Shown here in pieces: positions 1-4,975 of a stretch of 6,147 nt of DNA. Below the pieces are notes generated by a model. The model saw only the letters and a list, made by a program, of their open reading frames with translations, was not told the origin of the DNA and made no database searches. Source of the DNA: Campylobacterales bacterium (lineage in GTDB: Bacteria; Campylobacterota; Campylobacteria; Campylobacterales; Arcobacteraceae). The first letter of the stretch is position 1. Every line of letters begins with the position of its first letter. The position numbers and the translations under genes were made by a program. Location: the NCBI GenBank assembly GCA_019752775.1, contig JAIELU010000002.1, positions 1-6,147 of the forward strand. The letters run 5' to 3'.

Positions 1-82
1 CAAGTTCAGAAATACCTTTTTGTGTTGTTGTTTTCTTTGATTCTGGCCAAAGACCAAGTTTTGCAATTTCAGTTATATTCAT
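1..82 (-). CDS. N-terminal fragment of an unidentified gene (cut by window edge)
   Basis: Only the first 27 codons lie in the window, reading MNITEIAKLGLWPESKKTTT and then QKGISEL. The ATG at 80-82 is preceded on the minus strand by AGGAG (complement of 88-92) with a 5-nt spacer, so the start is well supported. It lies 11 bp downstream of the ctpA stop, and its Shine-Dalgarno sequence ends just before that stop, so cotranscription with ctpA is likely. I do not recognise the product. In Campylobacter jejuni the gene after the ctpA homologue is purC, but the LYEGKAK-type start of common PurC proteins is not visible in these residues. That identification is therefore not supported, unless this is a divergent or N-terminally extended form. 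Confidence 0.75.
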   Translation of the reverse strand, partial: MNITEIAKLGLWPESKKTTTQKGISEL

Positions 83-93
83 TTAGTCTCCTA

Positions 94-1395
94 TTATTTA
101 TTCATTATTATTAAACTTTTTAAAATTGCAATAGAAGTATTCAATTGATTATCTCCTAATACATCTTCACCAGTAATCACTTTTTTATTTTCATCTGCTA
201 TTACTTTTTCATCTTTTTTCTTATTTCCTACTTTTTCAAGTTCTCCCTCAAGATGTTTTTTTAAATCAGCTTCTTTTATTTTAAATTTATCTTCATCATC
301 TTGCGTAACTTTTCCAGAATTTACAATAACGTCAGGTGTTACTCCTGTTGCTTGAATAGTTCTTCCACTTGGTAAATAGTATTTTGCAATAGTTAATTTT
401 ATATTTTCACTTCTGTCATTTTCAATAGGTAAAACTGCTTGAACAGATCCTTTTCCAAATGTTTTTTCTCCAACAATAACTGCTCTTTTATGATCTTGTA
501 ATGATCCACTTACAATTTCTGAAGCTGATGCAGAACCTTCATTTACAAGAACAACTAAAGGTAGTCTTGTTTTTGTTTTTGCAGCTGATGCTTCAAATTT
601 TTCTTCATCATCTGCATTTCTTCCTTTTTGAGAAACAATTATTCCCTTATCAACAAATAAATTAACTACTCCAATAGCTTGAGACAACAATCCACCTGGA
701 TTATTTCTTAAATCTAAAATGAAACCTTTAGCAGTTTTATTAGTTGTTATAATTTTTTCTAAGTCTTCTGTAACTTTTGCATCAAAACTTGAAACTCTAA
801 AATATAATAAATCTGTATTTTCAATTGTCTTAGCAAAAACAGATTGTATTTTGATTATGTCTCTTTTCATTTTTATTTCTAAAGGTTTAAGTTCACCTTT
901 TCTTACAACAGTTAATGTAATATCTGTTTGAGGATTTCCTCTCATTAATGTAACTGCTTCATCTAAAGTCATATTTATTGACGATGTATTATCAATTTTT
1001 AAAATAATATCTAATGGTTTAATTCCTGCTTTAAATGCAGGAGTATCATCAATAGGCGATATTACCGTTAAAGCTCCATCTCTCATTCCAACAGTAATAC
1101 CTAATCCACCGAATTCACCTTGAGTTTGAATTGACATCTCTTTTGATGCTTTTTTATCTAAATAAGACGAATGGGCATCTAATTCTTGCATTAAACCTTT
1201 TAGTGCTTTATCAACAATTTCTTGTAATTTTATGTCATCAACATAATATTTTTCAACTGTACCAATAACTTTTGTTAATTTTGACAATGACTCAAATCTT
1301 GATTGTTCAGGAACAACTTCCTCGTTTGCAAAAAGACTTTGCGATATAACCAATGTAAGCGCAGAAGCTAATAATAATCTCTTCATATTTTTCAT
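94..1395 (-). CDS. ctpA: Carboxy-terminal processing serine protease, S41 family (CtpA/Prc type)
   Basis: A periplasmic or membrane-anchored serine protease that trims or degrades envelope proteins near their C-termini. Residues 1-23 form a signal peptide (basic MKNMKR, hydrophobic core, SLFA before NEE). A PDZ domain spans about 92-175, starting at GEFGGLGITV. The S41 protease core follows, with ILDLRNNPGG at about 226-235. The catalytic residues are visible: Ser290 in GSASASE, Lys315 in GEKTFGKGS and Gln319. The 25- and 4-residue spacings match the Ser-Lys-Gln triad known from CtpB. The tail from about 360 is rich in Lys, Asp and Glu. The length of 433 residues is normal for bacterial CtpA. 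The start is uncertain by three codons: AAGG lies 2 nt from the first ATG and 11 nt from the ATG at 1384-1386, and the second spacing is closer to the optimum. The family call is secure; the substrate is unknown. Confidence 0.95.
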   Translation of the reverse strand: MKNMKRLLLASALTLVISQSLFANEEVVPEQSRFESLSKLTKVIGTVEKYYVDDIKLQEIVDKALKGLMQELDAHSSYLDKKASKEMSIQTQGEFGGLGITVGMRDGALTVISPIDDTPAFKAGIKPLDIILKIDNTSSINMTLDEAVTLMRGNPQTDITLTVVRKGELKPLEIKMKRDIIKIQSVFAKTIENTDLLYFRVSSFDAKVTEDLEKIITTNKTAKGFILDLRNNPGGLLSQAIGVVNLFVDKGIIVSQKGRNADDEEKFEASAAKTKTRLPLVVLVNEGSASASEIVSGSLQDHKRAVIVGEKTFGKGSVQAVLPIENDRSENIKLTIAKYYLPSGRTIQATGVTPDVIVNSGKVTQDDEDKFKIKEADLKKHLEGELEKVGNKKKDEKVIADENKKVITGEDVLGDNQLNTSIAILKSLIIMNK

Positions 1396-1419
1396 AACCT
1401 TGTAAATTTATAGAGAAAT

Positions 1420-1425
1420 ATTATA
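1420..1425 (-). promoter_or_regulatory. Probable -10 element of the ctpA promoter
   Basis: The minus strand reads TATAAT exactly, preceded by a T-rich stretch (TTTTTG). No good -35 hexamer is present, which is normal for Campylobacterota sigma-70 promoters, where upstream AT tracts replace it. Transcription would begin near 1413, giving an 18-nt leader before the first ATG. The dksA promoter in this window has the same leader length. Confidence 0.6.
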
Positions 1426-1430
1426 CAAAA

Positions 1431-1449
1431 AGTAAGATAAAAGTAAGAT
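1431..1449. repeat. Two 8-bp direct repeats (AGTAAGAT) with an 11-bp period
   Basis: AGTAAGAT occurs at 1431-1438 and again at 1442-1449, one helical turn apart, between the divergent ctpA and YfgM-like genes. Read as hexamers it is AGTAAG-N5-AGTAAG. This has the geometry of the HP1043/HsrA tandem TTTAAG-N5-TTTAAG but matches only 8 of 12 bases. It could be a binding site for an OmpR-type response regulator. The repeat itself is seen directly; its function is inferred. Confidence 0.4.
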
Positions 1450-1470
1450 TTTATTAAAAATTTTGTACCA

Positions 1471-1476
1471 TATCAA
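1471..1476 (+). promoter_or_regulatory. Tentative -10 element for the YfgM-like operon
   Basis: TATCAA matches TATAAT at 4 of 6 positions and would place the start of transcription near 1483, an 18-nt leader like those of ctpA and dksA. It lies 23 bp beyond the AGTAAG tandem, close to the 22-bp gap between the TTTAAG tandem and the dksA -10. TACCAT at 1466-1471 is an alternative. This is a weak call that rests mainly on spacing. Confidence 0.25.
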
Positions 1477-1500
1477 CTACTTTTCAAAAAGGTTATTAAA

Positions 1501-2082
1501 ATGAGTATAAAAGAAAATGTTGATTATGTTAAAACAGAGCTAAGTAGCGAAGAGAAATTCTTAGAAAGTTTCGTAAAAAGTGAAAGGTTTTTTAAAAAAT
1601 ATAAAACATTAATCTTTGCATTTGTGATTATTATAATAGTAGGAATTATTAGTTTTTTTATTAAAGAAAATATAGCACAATCAAATAAACTTAAAGCAAA
1701 TATTGCTTTCAATCAGGTTCTACAAAATAGCAATGATGCACAAGCATTAGCAGTTTTAAAAGATAAAAATCCTCAGCTTTACGATATTGCTCTTTATTTA
1801 CAAGCAAAAAAGGAAGATAAAGCTACACAAATAAGTGTACCTTTCTTAAAAGAGTTATCAAAATATCAAACAGCATTAGCTGATAAAAATATTAGTGAAT
1901 TAGATAATTTATCTATGCAAAATGATTTTTTATTAAAAGAATTTGCTATTTTTAACAAAGCACTTTTTTTAACAAATGAAGGAAAATTTAATGAAGCAAA
2001 AACAACTCTAGCATTGATTCCACAAACTTCAAAAGCTTTTGAATTGGCCAAATTATTAAACCACTATCTACTTACAAAATAA
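1501..2082 (+). CDS. YfgM-like single-pass membrane protein with TPR-like periplasmic domain
   Basis: The protein has 193 residues. It starts with a charged N-terminal segment (1-35), then one transmembrane helix (about 36-54, LIFAFVIIIIVGIISFF), then a helical domain of about 135 residues. Its last part (145-190, with NEGKFNEAKTTL) resembles a TPR hairpin. Size, topology and the NKLKANIAFNQVL segment just after the helix match the pattern of E. coli YfgM (206 residues), an ancillary protein that works with the SecYEG translocon and PpiD on secreted proteins. The start is supported by AAGG at 1489-1492 with an 8-nt spacer. The next gene, 8 bp away, encodes a BamB-like lipoprotein, the same partner YfgM has in gammaproteobacteria, and this strengthens the call. 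The name remains provisional because helical TPR-like domains are easily confused. Confidence 0.7.
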   Translation: MSIKENVDYVKTELSSEEKFLESFVKSERFFKKYKTLIFAFVIIIIVGIISFFIKENIAQSNKLKANIAFNQVLQNSNDAQALAVLKDKNPQLYDIALYLQAKKEDKATQISVPFLKELSKYQTALADKNISELDNLSMQNDFLLKEFAIFNKALFLTNEGKFNEAKTTLALIPQTSKAFELAKLLNHYLLTK

Positions 2083-2090
2083 GGAAACAC

Positions 2091-3074
2091 ATGAGATATT
2101 TTTTAATTTCATTATCAGCAATATTTTTATTTACAGCTTGTTCAGGGAAAAAGTATTTCGAACCTGAAGATGTAAGCAGTAACATAGAATTAAATAAAGA
2201 ATCTATGTCTTCATCAATAACATCGATGAATAAAATTGGTGCAACATTAGACAATAAAAAAGTTATTACAGCACAAGGAATTTCATCTTTTGAACTTCCA
2301 GAAAAGTTTGATTTTTTAAATGTAAGTGCTGATGGAAAAATCATTGCAACAAATTATATTAACAAAATATTAATTGGTAGCGAAGAGAGAATTGTAAAAG
2401 ATGTTGTTGTTGCAGCATCTTTAAAAGATAACAAATTAGCATTAGTTTATTCAAATAATACAATTGAATTAATTGATATTAAAACAAATAAAACATTATA
2501 TAAAGAGTATTTACCAATATCTTTAGCAAATGATACAAGAATAACAAATCCTTATTTTATGGGAAACCTGATACTTTTTCCAACATTAAATGGTAAAGTT
2601 ATTATTGTTTCAGCTTTAACAAATGAATCTATTAGAAATATTTCAGTTGATCCAGATAGTGAATTTAATAATATTATTTCATTAAATGTAATAGATGGTT
2701 CTCAAACACTAATAGTTGCTAGTCCAAATAAAGTTGTATCTATTTCTTCAAAAGAAATTATTACTAAAAATTACGAAGTAAGAGACATTATTGTAAATAA
2801 AGAAGATGTTTACATAGCTACAATTGATGGTCAAGTTATAAAATTAACTCCAAATTTAGTAGAAGTTACAAAGAAAAAATATAAATATGCAAAAATCCAT
2901 GCTTTAGGATTTTCTGATTCATTATATGCAGTTGAATCACAAGGCTATTTAATAAATTTAAATCATGATTTTACTGATGATAGAATTTACAAATTTAGCT
3001 TTGATAATGAAGAGAGAATGATAGCAATTGGAAATAAAATATATTTCGATTCAAAATATATAACTCTTCCATAA
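2091..3074 (+). CDS. BamB-like beta-propeller lipoprotein
   Basis: The signal peptide ends in a lipobox, FTAC, with the lipidated residue at Cys17. Serine at +2 would favour outer-membrane sorting under the usual Lol rule. After a linker of about 50 residues, the rest (about 70-327) consists of beta-strand repeats of PQQ/WD propeller style. Examples are LALVYSNNTIELIDIKTNK (116-134), LILFPTLNGKVIIVSALTN (160-178), DVYIATIDGQVIKLTPN (239-255) and SLYAVESQGYLINLN (277-291). This is the architecture of BamB, the scaffold lipoprotein of the outer-membrane beta-barrel assembly machine. At 327 residues it is shorter than E. coli BamB (392), so it may have fewer or shorter blades. The Shine-Dalgarno AAGG at 2081-2084 overlaps the upstream TAA stop, so translation is probably coupled to the YfgM-like gene. 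Lipoprotein and propeller are clear; BamB function is inferred. Confidence 0.75.
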   Translation: MRYFLISLSAIFLFTACSGKKYFEPEDVSSNIELNKESMSSSITSMNKIGATLDNKKVITAQGISSFELPEKFDFLNVSADGKIIATNYINKILIGSEERIVKDVVVAASLKDNKLALVYSNNTIELIDIKTNKTLYKEYLPISLANDTRITNPYFMGNLILFPTLNGKVIIVSALTNESIRNISVDPDSEFNNIISLNVIDGSQTLIVASPNKVVSISSKEIITKNYEVRDIIVNKEDVYIATIDGQVIKLTPNLVEVTKKKYKYAKIHALGFSDSLYAVESQGYLINLNHDFTDDRIYKFSFDNEERMIAIGNKIYFDSKYITLP

Positions 3075-3089
3075 GCAAAAAACAAAAAC

Positions 3090-3128
3090 AAAAAAGGGAT
3101 ATTTGGTTTTCCAAATATCCCTTTTTTT
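3090..3128. terminator. Bidirectional intrinsic terminator between convergent genes
   Basis: A perfect 11-bp stem (GGGATATTTGG at 3096-3106, CCAAATATCCC at 3111-3121) closes a TTTT loop. It is flanked by six A on the left (3090-3095) and seven T on the right (3122-3128). The hairpin therefore ends in a U-run on either strand and should stop both the YfgM/BamB-like operon and the dksA-truD operon, whose 3' ends face each other here. Confidence 0.92.
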
Positions 3129-3148
3129 ATGCTCAAAAAAGTTTAAAT

Positions 3149-4147
3149 TTAAGAAAAATTTTTATTTGCTAAATATTCAACGAAAACTGTAGCATAAGAA
3201 CCTTTTGGAAGAACAAAGTCTAAACTACATATCTTTTTATTAGCATCATATTTACATGTTATATCTCTTGGAAAAACAATTGCTTCTCTTCTATAACCTT
3301 TTTCTTGAATATATAAATCATCGTGCTTCTGTTCAATCAATGATGCTTCACCAATAGCTTTAAAAACTTTTCTTCCTGGAAGTAATCCAGTTGGTGTAAT
3401 TTTAAAGTTATTAAAATCATTTATTATATTTGCTGTTATAACTTTTGGAGTAAATAATTTATCTTTTTGTAAATCTAGAAAAATATCTCCATCCAAAAGT
3501 TTAAATTCTTCATTTGATAATTTTAACCTTTCAACTAACCATGCGTTAAAAAAACTACTTTGATAAGCAGCAATGAGCATTTTAGATAACTTTTTATCTT
3601 TAACTATTTCTTCACCATAAACTACATCTTTTGCTTTGGCAAGATTATCAACAACTTCTTTTCCAAATCTTTGATAACCAAAATAGTTTGGCATTCCTTC
3701 TTTAACAATAAGTTTAATAATTTTTTGAATATGGTTTATGTCAGTAATTTCAACATTATGAAGGTTTATTTTAAATCTATTTCCTTCTAAATCACCAATG
3801 TTCAGTTTTTCTTTATGTAAAAAAGTATCAATAATTTCTATTTTTTTATTTCTAAAAAGCTTAATCTCTTTTGAGTATTTTTTTGGAATTGTAATATATT
3901 GAGTTGTTGTCGCTCGTTTATCTTTTAATCCAGCATATCCAATCTCATTTGAGAATACATTTAAAAATTTTGCTAATCTATCTATTAGTTCCCATGTATC
4001 GCAGTTGTTTTTTACTATTTTTAAAACTAAAAAACTTCCTGCACCAGAGAATTTTAGAGGTTGTTCTTCAACTATAAAATCCTCATCATTTTGAACAAAT
4101 TTAAAATTTAAAGTTTTATCATTCTTAGGATAAAATCTTTCTATCAA
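3149..4147 (-). CDS. truD: tRNA pseudouridine(13) synthase TruD
   Basis: Isomerises uridine 13 of certain tRNAs to pseudouridine in the cytoplasm. Family motifs are easy to see: FIVEEQPLKFSGAG near 24-37, GYAGLKDKRATTTQ at 70-83 with catalytic Asp76, NYFGYQRFG at 154-162, AYQSSFFNAWL at 194-204, PTGLLPG at 252-258, and a C-terminal LPKGSYATVFVEYL. The length of 332 residues is close to E. coli TruD (349). The start codon is TTG. An in-frame TAA lies one codon upstream of it and no ATG occurs before codon 152, which would remove the catalytic motif, so TTG is effectively forced. It overlaps the dksA TGA stop by 4 nt, with only a weak AGAG about 7 nt upstream, which points to translation by reinitiation after dksA. 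Confidence 0.95.
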   Translation of the reverse strand: MIERFYPKNDKTLNFKFVQNDEDFIVEEQPLKFSGAGSFLVLKIVKNNCDTWELIDRLAKFLNVFSNEIGYAGLKDKRATTTQYITIPKKYSKEIKLFRNKKIEIIDTFLHKEKLNIGDLEGNRFKINLHNVEITDINHIQKIIKLIVKEGMPNYFGYQRFGKEVVDNLAKAKDVVYGEEIVKDKKLSKMLIAAYQSSFFNAWLVERLKLSNEEFKLLDGDIFLDLQKDKLFTPKVITANIINDFNNFKITPTGLLPGRKVFKAIGEASLIEQKHDDLYIQEKGYRREAIVFPRDITCKYDANKKICSLDFVLPKGSYATVFVEYLANKNFS

Positions 4148-4515
4148 TTTTTAGCTCTTTTTATGAACTCATTTTCATAAACTGTTCTACATTCTGTACA
4201 AAATTTTGCAAAAGGTTTTGCTTTTAATCTACCTAATGGAATTACAACTCCACACATGTCACAAATTCCATAAGTTCCTAGTTCAATTTTTCTAAGAGAC
4301 TCTTCAATTTGTTTTAATTCATCAATTTGATGATTAGCAATCATTCCTTCTGTAAAAGAATCACTAATTAACTCAGCATAATCTAATTCATCATTAATCT
4401 CTTGTTCTTTTAATTGATCAATATTCGCTCTACTATTATTAATATTTGATAAAATATTTTCTTTTCTTTCAAGTAAAATTACTTTTAATTCATCAATTTG
4501 CTGTTTATTTGGCAT
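4144..4515 (-). CDS. dksA: DksA/TraR-family RNA polymerase-binding transcription factor
   Basis: DksA binds the RNA polymerase secondary channel and, with ppGpp, represses stable-RNA promoters and activates others. The 123-residue protein has an N-terminal coiled coil, then a C4 zinc finger with Cys85, Cys88, Cys106 and Cys109 (CDMC, 17 residues, CTEC). The coiled-coil tip keeps the D-x-x-D-x-A pattern of active DksA (Asp42, Asp45, Ala47, corresponding to Asp71, Asp74 and Ala76 in E. coli). It is therefore expected to act as true DksA and not merely as a zinc-finger relative. It is shorter than E. coli DksA (151) but near the usual Campylobacterota length. A strong AAGGAG (complement of 4521-4526) sits 5 nt before the ATG. 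It is the first gene of an operon with truD. Confidence 0.93.
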   Translation of the reverse strand: MPNKQQIDELKVILLERKENILSNINNSRANIDQLKEQEINDELDYAELISDSFTEGMIANHQIDELKQIEESLRKIELGTYGICDMCGVVIPLGRLKAKPFAKFCTECRTVYENEFIKRAKN

Positions 4516-4533
4516 AGCTTCTCCTTAAATATT

Positions 4534-4545
4534 CGCGCAATTATA
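4534..4545 (-). promoter_or_regulatory. dksA promoter: -10 TATAAT with GC-rich discriminator
   Basis: The minus strand reads TATAAT (complement of 4540-4545) followed directly by TGCGCG (4534-4539). The predicted start is A at 4533, which leaves an 18-nt leader. Five G or C in six bases stand out in an intergenic region that is otherwise almost all A and T. A GC-rich discriminator between -10 and +1 is the known hallmark of promoters inhibited by DksA/ppGpp, so negative autoregulation is a reasonable inference. There is no recognisable -35 hexamer. Confidence 0.65.
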
Positions 4546-4567
4546 TACTTTTTTATATATATTATTA

Positions 4568-4584
4568 CTTAAATAAGACTTAAA
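4568..4584 (-). promoter_or_regulatory. Putative HsrA/CosR (HP1043-type) response-regulator site
   Basis: The minus strand reads TTTAAG-TCTTA-TTTAAG, an exact match to the TTTAAG-N5-TTTAAG tandem described for the Helicobacter orphan response regulator HP1043 (HsrA), whose Campylobacter homologue is CosR. It covers about -51 to -35 of the predicted dksA promoter, where an activator would replace the missing -35 contact. The sequence match is direct; binding, and the presence of the regulator in this organism, are inferred. Confidence 0.5.
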
Positions 4585-4686
4585 TGCCCATTTTATGGAC
4601 TTTTTAGCAATAAAAATTATTATTAATAATATCATTAAATTACTTTTTTATCTAATTTGTTTAACTATAAATTAACTAAATAAAGA

Positions 4687-4692
4687 TAAAAT
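4687..4692 (+). promoter_or_regulatory. Probable -10 element of the ABC-transporter operon
   Basis: TAAAAT lies upstream of the AAGAGGAG Shine-Dalgarno sequence and would start transcription near 4699, giving a 19-nt leader to the ATC at 4718. This agrees with the other short leaders in the window. TATAAA at 4666-4671 is an alternative further upstream. No -35 hexamer is recognisable. Confidence 0.4.
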
Positions 4693-4703
4693 ACCTTAGT
4701 TCT

Positions 4704-4711
4704 AAGAGGAG
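4704..4711 (+). promoter_or_regulatory. Strong Shine-Dalgarno sequence not followed by a standard start codon
   Basis: AAGAGGAG is the best ribosome binding site on the plus strand of this window. Its AGGAG core (4707-4711) is 6 nt from ATC at 4718-4720 and 3 nt from ACG at 4715-4717. No ATG, GTG or TTG follows at a usable distance in any frame. It places the start of the small membrane-protein frame at the ATC. Confidence 0.7.
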
Positions 4712-4717
4712 TTTACG

Positions 4718-4975
4718 ATCACAACTTTAACAAAAAAATTTATCTTTTTTATAACTTTTTTGATTTTATCTTTTATTTTTTTGATTTTTTTTCACACTAA
4801 ATTAAGTAATAAAATTGACTATGCTACAAAAATAAGTACTATTTCAAAACTTTCAAATTTTAGTTATTCAAATAATATCTATGAATCAAAAATAAAAGAA
4901 CAAAACGATTTCTCAAAAAAGATTTTTTCTATGAACTTACAAATAAACTACTTGGATTTTGTTTATGAAAAATAG
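4718..4975 (+). CDS. Small single-pass membrane protein, unknown function, apparent ATC start
   Basis: The open frame runs from the TAA at 4703-4705 to the TAG at 4973-4975. Starting at ATC 4718 it gives 85 residues: a short basic start (TTLTKK), one hydrophobic helix (about 8-25, FIFFITFLILSFIFLIFF), and a polar region of about 60 residues rich in Ser, Asn and Lys, probably outside the membrane. I do not recognise it. The first standard start codon in frame is TTG at 4760, in the middle of the helix and without a ribosome binding site, so it is unlikely. The frame overlaps the following permease gene by 11 nt, so its translation probably feeds the permease. It may be an accessory subunit of the ABC system. 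ATC could be a real weak start, a mutated ATG or a sequence error. Confidence 0.6.
   Translation: MTTLTKKFIFFITFLILSFIFLIFFHTKLSNKIDYATKISTISKLSNFSYSNNIYESKIKEQNDFSKKIFSMNLQINYLDFVYEK

Noticed and set aside
719..931. Plus-strand open frame of 70 codons inside ctpA
   Set aside because: It lies wholly within the clear S41 protease gene on the other strand, has no convincing ribosome binding site and no recognisable domain.
2072..2344. Minus-strand open frame opposite the BamB-like gene
   Set aside because: It covers the lipoprotein signal sequence and the operon junction on the opposite strand; this is chance openness with no support as a gene.
4586..4605. Small hairpin GCCCAT-TTT-ATGGAC followed by five T
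   Set aside because: The stem is six pairs with one mismatch and no plus-strand gene ends upstream, so a terminator role has no context.
4619..4638. AT-only palindrome ATTATTAATAAT and nearby TAATAAT/ATCATTA resembling a Fur box
   Set aside because: The half-sites lack the expected 1-bp spacer and one base is mismatched; such palindromes are common by chance in sequence this AT-rich.
4760..4762. TTG as the start of the small membrane protein
   Set aside because: It falls in the middle of the hydrophobic helix with a T-rich upstream and no ribosome binding site; the strong Shine-Dalgarno at 4704-4711 indicates a start 42 nt earlier.
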